From NCBI GenBank assembly GCA_954871525.1, contig OX940864.1:11216001-11280000 (forward strand): 64,000 nucleotides of DNA. Reading direction: 5' to 3'. The notes beneath the pieces were generated by a model, which was not told the origin of the DNA, did no database searches, and was given only the letters and a program-made list of their open reading frames with translations. Positions 22,229 to 34,357 of this stretch are shown here, piece by piece. Source of the stretch: Parietaria judaica. Taxonomy: Eukaryota; Streptophyta; Magnoliopsida; Rosales; Urticaceae. Made by a program: the position numbers and the translations under genes. Position 1 is the first letter of the stretch; each line of letters begins with the position of its first letter.

Positions 22229-23030
22229 TGTTGGAAATTTCTTCTAGGTTGAAAACGTCACGGCTTGAATCGTGCATATGATCACTTTCCTAATAGTGCT
22301 TCGAGCATTCAAAAACGTCTTCGAGTCTGCTTGCAAGAACACCCAGGATAAGACAAGCCTTTGGCCGGGAAATCGCAAGACGAAGCGAAGTTCCGACCGT
22401 AAGCAAGAACGCGTTTCTGGAAGTGTTTTTTTTTAAGTAGAAATGATTACTGAGAGCAGAATAATGATTATGTTTTAGAAACGAAATTTTAAAGACACAA
22501 AAACAGTTACGCTGAGAAGGTAGCGACCCTTCTCAGCGGCAGTTAATGGCCTGAAAATGGAAAACGAGAAAACGGTCAGAAACCGCCCCCAACGGCTAGT
22601 AACTGCCGACCGACACGTGGCGAGGTGAGAATCGCCGCGAGAAAGCCCGAGCCTACGCCGCTCGCCCGATGCCACGTCCTTAAGTGCCTCAAGTGCGCCT
22701 ACAAGACGCCACTAGCGCCTCTACGCCCACGCACCCGACCCCGATCCGGAGCCGGAGCCGAAGCCGGTGTCGCCGGTGGGCGGCGTTGCGAAAGCGTGAG
22801 GTGGCATGGTCTCGCCACCTCGCCTCCACACGGCACTCATGTGGCATACTTATCACTATGCCACATGTTGAGATCACATCACTATTGTTTTCCTTATATA
22901 TTGCACAAACTCTTTGTAATTAATCAATGTGAGACTTTTCACATTCCCACATTTACTATTCACCCAACACATCATACTAGATCATTTATTAGAACATTTA
23001 TTGGTCATTTATTATTAATAAATTCCAACA
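22229..23030 (-). repeat. Copia 3' LTR (left)
   Basis: TG...CA ended and 802 bp long, a close match to 30,223-31,023. It includes a GC-rich stretch around 22,700-22,790 and the word ATGTGAGACTTTTCACATTCCC near its end. Confidence 0.93.
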
Positions 23031-23565
23031 ATCCCCCACTGTTCTAATAATATAAGTATAAATTCCAGAAGAGTAGCAAATGGTGCTAATACAATTAGGT
23101 ATCTTTCGATTTGAACCTGACCTTAGTAAAGACAACACAAGATCTTATCGGAATGTCAGGTAGCTAGGCTTTGAACCTGTTATTCCTTGTGATAAGATCG
23201 GTGAAGCCTTACACACACCCTTTAGTAGCTCTTCGCTTACATCTCTCGCTTAGCACCGGTAATGGCCATGTGCTCTTCCTGTCTCGTGAATTTTTCATGA
23301 GAGAAACTCCAACTCTCACTTTAAGACGGCACCATCTCTAAATTCACATAGGTGAAGTTCTTACAGTATCTCTGTTGCTTTACAGATACATGTCCTCATC
23401 ACTGAACTTCATTAAGAGTTATAAATAACTCAACCCTCCAAATGCAACAGCTAACATTGTGGTACAATGTTACACACATCCAAATCAACGATTTGTTGTT
23501 ACCCATTGAATCTAAAGTTAAGGATTTCCTAACGTTAGATTGGGTTGCCACCGTTGTTGGAACTC

Positions 23566-24407
23566 TTACTCAAGGAGTTTCAGTCCCATACCTCTCGAGG
23601 TAGACTTTACTAAATCTCTGGCCAATGGTTTAGTAAAAGGATCAGCTAAATTATAGCTGGTACGCACAAACGAAAGTGAAATGATCCCATCCTTGATCAA
23701 TTTCCTTATGTAGTCATGTCTTAGACTAATATGTCTAGACTTCCCGTTATACACTTCGTTGTATGCTCTAGCTAAAGTAGCTTGACTATCACAATGTATC
23801 GACACTTTCGATATATTGTCCTTAGCCAACGGAGCTTCTAAAAGAAGGTCCCTCAACCACTCAGCCTCTTGACCAGCGGAAGCAAGAGCTACAAACTCTG
23901 ACTCCATGGTCGAATGAGTAATACACGTTTGTTTCTTGCTCTTCCAAGAGATTGCACCTCCGGCAAGTGTGAAAACCCATCCCGTCGTAGATTTGTTATC
24001 TCCGACACTCGATATCTAACTAGCGTCAGTATACCCTTCGAGTATGGCAGGAAACCTGCCATATTGGAGTCCGAGATTTTTGGTTTTCATAAGATAGCCA
24101 AAAATCTTCCCGATAGCCTTCCAATGCTCACCGTTGGGGGTTGCTAGTAAATCTGCTCATTTTACTAACAACAAATGCTATATCGGGTCTAGTGCATTGC
24201 ATCAAATACATAAGACAACTGATAGCACTTGCGTACTCCAACTGAGCCACAGCTTTCCCATTATTCTTCTCAAGTTTAACACTAGGATCAAATGGGGTGT
24301 TCACTTCTTTGAACTTCAAATGTTTGAACTTATCAATTACTTTCTCAATATAGTGCGATTGACTAAGTTCATAACCCCCACTGGTTCACTTAACCTTGAT
24401 TCCTAGA
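23566..24407 (-). pseudogene. Copia RNase H and end of reverse transcriptase
   Basis: Two frames in succession. At 24,128-24,319 the end of the RT region includes CLMYLMQCTRPDIAF, a typical copia motif. At 23,566-23,907 the RNase H part reads [20 protein letters not shown] and later ADPFTKPL, the usual copia C-terminus. They lie in different frames, with frameshifts around 23,910-24,120. Together with the RT frame upstream this is the 3' end of the copia polyprotein. Confidence 0.85.
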
Positions 24408-25372
24408 ATCGTGTCAACTTGTCCAAGATCTTTCATCTTGAATGTAGAAGATAGAAACCTCTTCGTTTCTAAAATTCCGTTCATCTCGTTGCTAATGATC
24501 AACATATCATCAACGTAAAGACAAAGGAATATCACAGTGTTTCCACGCACCTTTGTGTACAAACACTTGTCACAAACGTTGTGAACGAATCCATTTGCAA
24601 GAATGACCGAGTCAAACTTCTGATGCCACTGTTTAGGTGCTTGTTTCAAACCATATAATGATTTGACAAGCTTGCAAACCTTTTGTTCATTCCCGGGAAG
24701 TACGTAACCCTCAGGTTGCTCCATGTAAATCTCCTCATTGAGATCTCCATTTAAGAATGCCGTTTTGACTTCCATTTGATGAACAAAGAGGTTATGCAAT
24801 GAAGCTAACGCAAACAGTATCCTAATTGTTGTCGTTCTCGCTACCGGTGCATAAGTATCGAAGTAATCGATCCCTTCCTTTTGTCGAAATCCTTTGGCTA
24901 CTAATCTAGCCTTGTAGGTGTTTAAAGTACCATCACTATGATACTTTTTTCTAAACACCCACTTACATCCAATGGGTCTCGACCCTTTGGGTAAGTTGAC
25001 AAGCTCCCAAGTATGGTTAGACATAATTGAATCCATCTCATCTTGGATAGCATCTTTCCAAAAAGCAAAGTCCCGTGAAGCTACAACTTCCTTAAAGGTT
25101 TTCGAATAATCTTCCACTAGAAGAATGATAGGAATCTTACGAACAAAATTCTCCCTATCTCCTTCTACTAAGTAAAAGGAAATGAGTTGAGAGTCTATTT
25201 CGTTCGGTCCTAGATCCTTAGCCTTTCGAACTCTCTTGCTAATCCGAAGCTCGGGTTGTTTTTCAATAACCCGTGAAGAACTCTCCTCGCGAGGTTCTTC
25301 ATTTATGGGTATCTCAGAATCTTTATCCTTCGTGATAAGATTCTCAAAGAATTTCCACATCTCGTGATTCAA
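24386..25372 (-). pseudogene. Copia reverse transcriptase segment (328-codon open frame)
   Basis: The longest open frame of the element. It has the copia RT signatures CKWVFRKKYHSDGT, YKARLVAKGF, YAPVA, KTAFLNGDL, SLYGLKQAP and the catalytic LYVDDML. It copies element RNA into DNA. It is in frame with neither the RNase H nor the integrase portion, so the polyprotein is broken, though this domain retains its catalytic aspartates. Confidence 0.9.
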
Positions 25373-26286
25373 TTATCACATTAGACTCCAAGTCAAGAAG
25401 TCTATATGCCTTACTATTGGTCGCGTAACCTACAAAAGCACATTTAATCCCGCGAGGACCCAACTTGGTCCTTTTCGGATCCATGTTCTTGTAGTAAGCA
25501 ACGCAGCCCCACACTCTAAAGTAACCGATGTTCGGTGCACGACCTTTCCAAAGTTCGTACGGCGAAATACCGGTCTTCTTTAAAGGAATCCTGTTCAATA
25601 TATGACATGCACATAACAAAGCTTCACCCCACAAACTAAATGGCAATTCAGAATGCATTAACATAGAATTTATAATCTCTTGATACGTTCTATTTTTTCG
25701 TTCAGCTAACCCGTTCTGTTGTGGTGTACGTGGTGCGGAACACTCGTGTACAATGCCGTTTTCTTCACAAAACGCATTAAAATCATTTGGGAAATATTCT
25801 CTGCCCCTGTCACTCCTAAGGACTTTGATTTTGATTCCCAATTGATTTTCCACTTCCGCTTTATAAACTTTCTCGAACAATCGTCAATAAATGAAATAAA
25901 ATACCGATTGCCCCCTCGGGTTTTCATTCCGTTAAATTCACACAAATAAGAATGCACAAGATCTAACAGATTTGTATTACGCTCAACACTATGAAAAGGT
26001 TTCTTAATCATTTTCGATTTAACGCAAATTTCACATTTTTCAAAATCATCAACGTTGCATGAAATTAAACCAGATTTAATTAACCTTTTCATTTTGCTAA
26101 CACCAATATGAGCTAATCTACTATGCCATAAAGTAATTGAACAATTAAAATACGTAGAAGTAGAAACTTTATTGATAATATTGTCAACGATACAAAGCTT
26201 AACCATTCCGTCCGCGGAATACCCTTTACCGACAAATACACCATTACGGGTCAATATCAACTTGCCCGACTCATAAACAGACTCAA
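25344..26286 (-). pseudogene. Copia integrase region
   Basis: Two overlapping frames (25,344-25,880 and 25,706-26,286). The upstream one has the zinc-binding region (WHSRLAHIG ... CEICVKSKM) and the start of the core (YFISFIDDCSR). The downstream one resumes at LRSDRGREY and continues through PQQNGLAERKNRT. A short deletion and frameshift separate them, removing part of the catalytic core. Integrase joins element DNA to the chromosome; this copy could not. Confidence 0.88.
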
Positions 26287-29037
26287 TGTTGGACATATGT
26301 GTCCTTAAACAAGATATTTTATCCATTTGTAAAAGATTATGACAAGTCGTTGAATAAAGATGATACTTATTATGATAATCTTATTATAGTTTCTGGTAGA
26401 GTAAAATAGAATGTTTGATCCTTAGTTCATAAAGGATGCAATTATGAATTATTATCACAACGGAGTCAATGTGAAGAAGAATTAATAATCATAATAAATG
26501 AACTTAAAATGTCCGTGACCTGATTAACTGGGTGGGAGCCCATTAATCGTATAAGGTCATTAATGTGACTAAGTGACAATCCTATTCTGGATTTTGTGTG
26601 TGTCACACTCACTAGAAGTGCATTAAGTATGAAGTGTCTTCATACTGGACTGGACCTGACTTAAACTCCGGAAGTTATCATATAAGACCGTCACTGATAA
26701 CTTGGAGTTGAGTCACTAGTAGATGATCAAATGGATATTCGATCTAAGTCCTGAGTGATCTTGAGTCCGAACTGCTGGCTTGATTGTTCTTTGATTTAAC
26801 CGTTAAAGAACACGAAATATTACCGCTGCTCCCAACACTATTATTTTGGGAACATGATAGTCAGCAGTAAGGGTAGCCTGGTCATAGACATGGGCATCAC
26901 ACAGCTCTCTTCAGAGTAATGATGATTCCCTTGATTGTCGGTGGTGAGAAGTGAGAGGTACCCGTGCGCAACTTATGAATCGAAACCATAAGTGGGTTAC
27001 TCATAATATTACTGACTGAGTCAAGGATGAAAATGCAATGAGGGGCATAACGGTAGAAACCGCCTGCTCGTGTGTGGATCATCAAGTGAAAGATCAATAA
27101 CCCGAATTTGATTGTATCAATGGACACCCTGCTGTTATAAAGGGAATAATATATACCGTATCACTAAATAGTGCATCCTCGGGTCTATAGTGGAATCATT
27201 TCGAGGTTTGACGAACAACTAGCAGTTCGTTGGAGCTTAAGTGATACGGGTCCATGGTCCCCAGGATAGCTCCGTAACGGATGATACGTACGTGATTAAA
27301 ATACATTTTGGATAATGTTTAATCATTTGGCTTGACTTATAAAACTGAAAGGTCTGTGGCAGACGTCAGATAGTTTTATCGTTAGCGTGGCAAAAGTACC
27401 ATATTTTGGTACATGAAATTAACTGATAAAAGAAAGTTAGAATTTAGATTTTCTATTAGCACCATGTTGTTGGAAATTAAATTCTAAGCAACTTTGCTTT
27501 TTGAACCGAGTCATTTCGACTTACGGTTAGTGATTTATGGATTTTCTAAGTTTATGATCGGTTCGATAAACTTTGAAATTAAATCACATGTCACGAATTT
27601 AAATGATGGTGTGGCACCATGACATTTTAATGTGTGATATTGGGATCAGGAAATATTAATATAATTTAATTATTTGGATTTAATTATTAATATGTTATTA
27701 ATAATTAATTAATAATTAATAGATTTATATTAATAAATAAAAATATATATTTATATATATATTTATATGTGTAAATTCGAATTAGGGTTTCATAGTATAG
27801 TATGAAACCCTAGCCAATTCGAATAACATGATTTGGTCTTTCCATATTTGCGGCATAAGTACCAAATATTTTGGTATCTTGGCAAATCCCTAAAATCAAT
27901 TTAATCCATTGGATCGGTTATGGTTTAATATCAACCGTTGGATTAGGATATTTATAAGTTCGAATTTAATAACTTGGTGACCAAGTTTCATTTTTCGAAT
28001 ATGGTTAATTAATTATATCCGTTGGATCGGTCTAAGATTTAATCTTTACCGTCGGATTGAAAATTAATTAATTATATATATTTATATAATTTTCGAATTA
28101 TAAGTTAAGGATAAAATCGAAATTATTTTTAATAAATCTTTTTATATTTTATTTTATCCTAAACTAATTTGATCCATTAGATCGGTTTAAAGATTTTTCT
28201 CAACCGTTGGATCTAGATAATAATAATTCGAATTTTATTATAAATATATAAGATAATTCGAATTTTATAAAGATAAGAAGATAAGATTGGATTTTTGATT
28301 TATCCAAATCTTTCTTATTTAATTAAATCCCTAATTAATTATATCCATTGGATTTAGATGAGATTAAATCTGGACCATTGGATTAAGATAATTAATTATA
28401 TTTAATTAATAGAATTCGAAAATTAGGGAGGGAAATTCTCCAATTCGGTTACGGTTTGAGCCTATAAATAGGAGGCTCATTCTACACATTTTACACACCT
28501 TTCCCCAGAGAAAAAATTCGAACTCTCCCTCTCTCTCAGGGTCTGCGAATTTTCTCTCTGATCTCTCTTTTCTGGTTCGGCTTAGGAGACTATTTCTCCG
28601 GAAGCTTAAAAAGAACCACCAGTTAAAATTTTGCGACGGAGTCCTGCCGGCGAAGCCCACGCTTCGGTACGAGGATTCCAGGAGAATATCCCGGAAGATC
28701 ACGGGAGTTTCCCTCAGCACCGGCGGAGCCCTGCCCGATTCAGAACGCGCAGCCGGAAGTCATCAGTAGAGGTACGGCCTTATGCATTGGGTTAATAAAT
28801 GCAACCATTTACTGCTTTCTATTTATTTCCTATTATGACTAGATTATTAATAATGATATATGAATATTAAATTACATAATATTTATCAGATCTTGTGAAA
28901 TGGTTATTATCCGATATCCGGACCGTTGGACGGATAACAAGTTATTCCGCTTTAAATTAATTTTTAAATGTTACCCGGACGGTTCGGAGGTTCAATTCGT
29001 GATAATATTCAAGGAATCTGAGACGTGATTCCCAACA
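26287..29037 (+). mobile_element. Nested solo LTR of a long-LTR retrotransposon (2,751 bp)
   Basis: It starts TGTTGGACATATGTGTCC and ends GATTCCCAACA. It is flanked by exact 5-bp duplications CTCAA (26,282-26,286 and 29,038-29,042), and on both sides the copia frame resumes (KPGIE to the right, ESVYESGK to the left). No internal second LTR or coding domain was seen, so a solo LTR is the best reading. A TATAAATA box at 28,463-28,470, about 570 bp before the end, sets the plus orientation. Length and start resemble long-LTR copia lineages such as SIRE/Maximus, which is inference. The Y-shaped word CCGTTGGAT or CCATTGGAT recurs at about 27,905-28,375. Confidence 0.88.
28463..28470 (+). promoter_or_regulatory. 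TATA box of the nested LTR
   Basis: TATAAATA within GAGCCTATAAATAGGAGG, a strong plant TATA context at the expected place for the U3/R boundary of a plus-oriented LTR. Confidence 0.6.
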
Positions 29038-29042
29038 CTCAA

Positions 29043-30202
29043 TACCCGGTTTACCCAACAAATCCCCACTAACAAGGTTCCTAAACATATCCTGAATGTG
29101 AAGCACGTTGACCAGCGACACCTTCTTCCCGGAAGTAAAGTTAAGCTCCACGGTGCCGGTGCCGACAATCTTTGAGCGTCCCTCGTTTCCCATCTGAACT
29201 TGTTGTCCATCGTTGACTTCAGAATAGGTCTTGAAAGCCGCTTTATCGTAGGAGACGTGAACAGTGGCACAAGTGTCATACCAAATCCGTGAACCTTGCC
29301 TTTGACCGCCATATTTTCGCTCACAGTAGCGACAATGTTGTCATCGGTCTTCATGGCGTTAGCCTCGTTGTTTTGGGTCTTTCGGACGCGCCAATCTCTC
29401 GCGTAGTGACAGGGTTTGCCACACACAAAATAGCCGGTTTTGGGCCCCCTCGAAGCACCGGAAGTCTTGAACTTTTGATCCTTCTTAAGACCGTAAAGTT
29501 CTTCTTCCCGTCGTGCTTTTTGCCTTTCGCTCTCACCGCGTTGGCCTTGGAATTTCTGACACCATCGGATTTCTCTCTTTCCTTCGATTCCTCTTCGATT
29601 CGAATGTGTTTCTGGATCTGCTCCAATGAGAAATCCTCGGAATTGTGAAGCAATTTCTTCCAATAACTCTTCCAAGACGAAGGCAATTTCGCAATAATTG
29701 CGCCGACTTGAAAAGATTCCGGAATCTCAATCTTCACAGCCCCCAGTTTGTTGACGAGCACTTACAGTTCGTGCACTTGGACAAGGATCGGCTTTGCATC
29801 AGACATTTTGAAATCAAAGTACTCAGAAATGAGAAACTTTTTCGTACTTTCCTCCTCTGCCCGAAATTTGAACTCGAGCGACTTCCAGATTTCGACCACC
29901 GAAGTGTTGTCCGTGTAGAGATCATAGAGACGGTCGGAGAGCGTGTTCAGAATGTGACCGCGGCACATCAATTCGTCCTCCTTGCGCTTTTTGCGCTCCG
30001 CCTTGATCTCGTCGGTATCGTCATCCTTCGGTTCGGGAAAGGGCTCCTACTCCGGGTCGAGAACATAGAAGATCTTCAGGGCCGTCAGGAGGAAGATCAT
30101 CTTGTCTTGCCAGCGAGTGAAGTTCGTCCCGTCAAAACGGTCCAACTTCACGAGGTCTTGGTTCATCACCTTGATGCTTGAAACGGAAGCGTCGGTGGCC
30201 AT
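29043..30202 (-). pseudogene. Copia gag and protease region
   Basis: An ATG at 30,202-30,200, only 20 bp from the LTR end, opens MATDASVSSIKVMNQDL and continues through FDGTNFTRWQDKM, a copia gag start. A TAG interrupts it at about 30,050. Further gag text follows in frames around 29,760-29,970 and 29,351-29,761 (NTLSDRLYDLY, IIAKLPSSWKSYWKKLLHN). A degenerate zinc knuckle FVCGKPCHYARDW, with the last Cys replaced by Trp, lies in a third frame near 29,420. The protease start with GNEGRSKIVGTG ends at the nested-LTR junction. Several stops and frameshifts make it a pseudogene. Confidence 0.85.
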
Positions 30203-30222
30203 GATCGAACTCACTATTAGAC

Positions 30223-31023
30223 TGTTGGAAATTTCTTCTAGGTTGAAAACGTCATGGCTTGAATCGTGCATATGATCACTTTCCTAATAGTGTTTCGAGC
30301 ACTCAAAAACATCTTCGAGTCTGCTTGCAAGAACACCCAGGATAAGACAAGCCTTTGGCCGAGAAATCGCAAGACGAAGCGAAGTTCCGACCGTAAGCAA
30401 GAACGCGTTTCTGGAAGTTTTTTTTTTAGAGTAGAAATGATTACTGAGAGCAGAATAATGTTTCTGTTTTAGAAACAAAATTTTAAAGACACAAAAACAG
30501 TTACGCTGAGAAGGTAGCGACCCTTCTCAGCGGCAGTTAATGGCCTGAAAACGAAAAACGAAAAAACGGTCAGAAACCGCCCCCAACGGCTAGTAACTGC
30601 CGACCGACACGTGGCGAGGCGAGAATCGCCGCGAGAAAGCCCGAGCCTACGCTGCTCGCCCGATGCCACGTGCTTAAGTGCCTCAAGTGCGCCTACAAGA
30701 CGCCACTAGCGCCTCTACGCCCACGCACCCGACCCCGACCCGGAGCCGAAGCCGGTGTCGCCGGTGACGACACCGGCATTGCAAAAGCGTGAGGTAGCAT
30801 GGTCTCGCCACCTCGCCGCCACACGGCACTCATGTGGCATACTTATCACTATGCCACATGTTGAGCTCACATCACTATTGTTTTCCTTATATATTGCACA
30901 AACTCTTTGTAATTAATCCATGTGGGACTTTTCACATTCCCACATTTACTCTTCACTCAACACATTATACTAGCTCATTTATTAGAACATTTATTGGTCA
31001 TTTATTATTAATAAATTCCAACA
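30223..31023 (-). repeat. Copia 5' LTR (right)
   Basis: 801 bp, TG...CA, a close match to the left LTR, with scattered substitutions and small indels that indicate an insertion of moderate age. Confidence 0.93.
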
Positions 31024-31414
31024 ATATATATTTCACAGTTTTACCTTAAATTATAAGACAAAAATCACCACTTTCAATAGTTTGATCGTGATTGACAAGC
31101 TAGACAACCAAGGCCAAGAAGCCAAACAATATCGTGAGGGACTATCAAGAGAGATGAAATTCTTTAAAGGAATTCACAAATTTTGCTATAAATATAAAGA
31201 TAAATACTCCGATAATTATAGAAAGAAAAAAACACAAAATTGTCTCTAAATTTAGACAAAAGTAGTAAACATGTAACAATATAGGCTTATGTACAGATTT
31301 CAAGGAAGCATGAGACTTCACAAAACCACAACAAATCTAGTATATTAAACATCATACATGTTGAACCGTTGGATTTCGGTAGTATTTTGGGAAACACCTG
31401 CCAGAATTAAAGTG
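31024..31414. other. Noncoding or highly decayed DNA
   Basis: No gene supported. It may be the continuation of the NB-LRR relic on the minus strand, but no motif is readable. Confidence 0.4.
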
Positions 31415-31950
31415 TCAAACTTTACTGAAATGACAACAATGAAAGTTTGCTTGTGTATGTGTTCCACATTCGAAGGAATAATACCTTAGCATAAGCTCGG
31501 TACTCAAGTCATTTCTAGTTATGTAACGGCGGTGAATACAACCTACGTTGTTCAAGAATGCTATTTTTGATCTTCGACAATCGTCATCGTCAACATTATG
31601 AGGCCAAGAGTAAAGAACGATCAAACTTCGCAAATGATCAGCTATAACATTAAACTTGAAACTCTCATGGTTATTATCTTGTTTATCAACATAAGTGTTG
31701 CAGTGTATTGCTCCTCCGCAATTGACATTTTCCTATGTTGCTCCTCCGTAATTGACATATTCCTCTCTATTCGAAAGCAGTAATTGCCAAAAACAAAAAT
31801 AGCCAAATCGGTTACGAGATCATGCATAACAAAATGAGTGCTACCCTCCCTGGATTGTTTGATAAGTGACATTGATACCAACTCATTAAAATTATTGATC
31901 ACCTACTTCTTTTGTTCTTCTATTTCTTTGTAGTTGCTTCAAAATAGTTT
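31415..31950 (-). pseudogene. NB-LRR resistance gene fragment 1 (copy A)
   Basis: The minus frame at 31,642-31,902 reads NELVSMSLIKQSREGSTHFV then MHDLVTDLAIFVFGNYCFRIE. This is the MHD motif and the linker that follows the NB-ARC domain in CC-type NB-LRR proteins of the RPP13-like kind. After a frameshift, HLRSLIVLYSWPHN continues the link to the LRRs (31,415-31,633). Intact members sense pathogen effectors in the cytosol; this fragment lacks the P-loop and most of the LRRs and is non-functional. The last part of this fragment is the left edge of the segmental duplication. Confidence 0.75.
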
Positions 31951-31989
31951 GAGTCATCCAGAGAGAAATCATTTCTTCCTTTTTCAAAC

Positions 31990-32760
31990 TTGTTGTCTTT
32001 AGGAAAAGTTGAAGCTGGCAAGTTTTCTAGATCAGTCGAGGAAGCATCAAAGTATCTGAAATTGATGAGTTGATCAAAACCTTTTGGTAGATTAGTGACC
32101 TTCTTACAGCCGCAATACGAACAATTAGCTTCTGTAAATTCAACAATTCAAGATATCTTAAATTGGTGAGACGTCAGCGTTTGTAGATTATACAATGTGC
32201 ATTAAAGAATTGGGATATCTTGCGAATATAGTATTGGAAAACTTCAGGAAATAAAGATGTCTCAAATTGGAGAATGAAACAAATGAATCAGTGCGACTAT
32301 CAAATGAAATGGAGCAGCTCAACTCAAAGATTGAACCAATGTGCTCCTCTTCAAAATTCTATTCGAGGCTAGAGAATGATAAAGTTCTCAAGCACCTAAA
32401 CTCCAAAAATACATCGCAATATACTTCGGAGAGGACAAGAACAAAGAACGATCAAAGTTCGCAAATGAACAACTTTAAAATTAAGTTTGAAACTCTCAGA
32501 GTAGTTATCTTCATTATCCATATATGCAATGTGCGGCATTGTCTCTTTTGCTAACTTCACAACTGACGTTTTCCTCTCTATTCGAAAGCAGTATTTGCCA
32601 GAAACAAATGTTGCCAAATAAACAATGAGATCATGCATAGAAAAATAAGTGATACCTTCACTGGATAGTTGAATAAGTGACATTGATACCAACTCATCAA
32701 AATACTAATCACCACTTCTATTCTTCTATTTCCTTATGGTTGCTTCTAAAGATTTTGAAC
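31990..32760 (-). pseudogene. NB-LRR resistance gene fragment 2 (copy A)
   Basis: The minus frame at 32,396-32,692 reads MVSMSLIQLSSEGITYFS then MHDLIVYLATFVSGKYCFRIE, again the post-NB-ARC MHD region, and HLRTLIVL. Downstream, other frames give LRR text: SNLRHLYFLKFSNT near 32,250, LRYLELLNLQKLIV near 32,150 and VTNLPKGFDQLINFRYFDAS near 32,060. Frameshifts separate these pieces. The plus-strand 95-codon frame over the region is a shadow. This fragment and fragment 1 are tandem relics in the same orientation. Confidence 0.72.
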
Positions 32761-33401
32761 TATTTAGAGAGAAATCAATTCTTCCTTTTCAAATTTGTAG
32801 TCTTTAAGAAAAATTGCACAATAAGCAAAGCATCACTTTAAGGAAAGAAAATCATAACTCAATCTCAATGATGGAATGATGCTATTTCGCTTATCGGAGC
32901 AAGTAGAGAACCCGAACTTGTCTGTGCCGATTCTGAAGTTTTAATATATCTATTCAATTATATAAATTAAACAATAGTTGATAATTTTTGCTTTGGTACA
33001 ATCCTAGGTTATTGCGCTCATGACATATGTTCGATTCTCGATGGCTCCTACAATTATATATTTATTAAACTCGTAAAAAATACACTTATTTTTTTTGTAT
33101 TTATATCAAAGATATAATTCTATGAATGAGACACTAGTTGATAACTTGCAATGGTAAGCGACTATGTTTTTGCGCTTATGGATGTTCAATTATCGATGGC
33201 ACCTACATTTATATATTTAAACTCTTATTAGAATATACACATATTTTTTATTTTATATCCTAGATATTCAATCTAATGCGATAAAAAGATGGCACCTATA
33301 TAACATATTTTTTATATCCTAGATATTCAATCTAATGCGATAAAAATAAATTTACTGTATAAAAATTAAAACAGACAACTATCCAAGCACTAAAGACAAA
33401 T
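32761..33401. other. AT-rich noncoding DNA, copy A
   Basis: No gene seen. It aligns with 45,240-45,910. A 50-bp stretch around CTAGATATTCAATCTAATGCG is repeated in tandem at 33,245 and 33,300. Confidence 0.5.
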
Positions 33402-33646
33402 AGAATTTACAGAAAACCCACAAAATGCCCAAAAAACACCTAAAGTTTATGAGAAATGCCCATTGTTTCATAAAACTAATTTATACCCTTTCATAATATT
33501 TTTTGGAGCATATTAACCCTAATATTAGTTATAATTATTAATTTTCGTTTAATAATTATCAATAATATATATTAATTTCAAATTTTTTCCCTATAATTAT
33601 GGTTGACAACTTCCACCTCTTAATCATAATTTCATTTAATTATGGT

Positions 33647-33649
<3 letters not shown>

Positions 33650-33701
<52 letters not shown>
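33650..33701. repeat. (CT)n microsatellite
   Basis: About 26 uninterrupted CT units. Confidence 0.97.
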
Positions 33702-33705
<4 letters not shown>

Positions 33706-33974
33706 CGCCAAATTAATACCTCCATCTCTCTTTCTCAGATTAATACCTCCATCACTAGATTCTTATCGATCGGAGAAGAGCGCGTCGCTCGCTGCCGCTC
33801 CATCACCGCCAATCTTCTTCTTCTGAGGCTAATCTTCAAATCGCGATTCGCGAATCCCCAGAGCATCCGCCATTGTTCGAGGACGCCCATGCCCTGGTTT
33901 CCGTCGTCGCGTAGCTTCCCATCGCCTTTCCGTCGACGCGAAGGTCGTTCGCTCAGAATTTCATTTGCCCAATA

Positions 33975-34357
33975 ACTCGTAAAGTGATTTACTATTATAA
34001 ATTCGTAACTTAAATTACAATTACATGTATAGTGATTTACTATTATAAATTCGTAACTTAAATTACAATTACAATTACATGTATAAATTCGTAACCTAAA
34101 CTTGTAACTTATTATTATAAATTCGTAACTTAAATTACAATTACATGTATAATGATTTACTATTATAAATTCGTAACTTAAATTACATTTACAGGTATAG
34201 AGATTTACTATTATAAATTCGTAACTTAAATTACAATTAAAATTACATGTATAAATTCGTAACTTAAATTCATAACATACGATTATAAATTCGCAACTTA
34301 AATTCGTAACTTAATTTACAATTACAATTTATAGTGATTTACTATTATAAATTCGTA
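33975..34357. repeat. AT-rich minisatellite, about seven units
   Basis: Imperfect units of 45-75 bp built on TACTATTATAAATTCGTAAC followed by TTAAATTACAATTACATGTA. Unit length varies with short internal deletions. Confidence 0.85.

Larger units (their letters stand above)
22229..31023 (-). mobile_element. Ty1/copia LTR retrotransposon, decayed, with nested solo LTR
   Basis: LTRs of 802 bp (22,229-23,030) and 801 bp (30,223-31,023) both begin TGTTGGAAATTTC and end AATTCCAACA. They are flanked by the 5-bp repeat ATATA, although the site is AT-rich, so that duplication is weak evidence alone. The element is transcribed on the minus strand: gag near the right LTR, and integrase, reverse transcriptase and RNase H toward the left. 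That order marks Ty1/copia. A polypurine tract AGTGGGGGAT on the minus strand precedes the left LTR. A 2,751-bp insertion (26,287-29,037) interrupts it, so the original element was about 6.0 kb. Stops and frameshifts in gag and integrase make it non-autonomous today. Confidence 0.93.

Noticed and set aside
22625..23047. 140-codon plus-strand ORF
   Set aside because: It lies entirely in the copia LTR, antisense to the element, with no recognisable domain.
32267..32554. 95-codon plus-strand ORF ENETNESVRLSNEMEQLNSK..., repeated at 44,629
   Set aside because: It looks coiled-coil-like but lies antisense to LRR-coding relics, which explain the sequence better.
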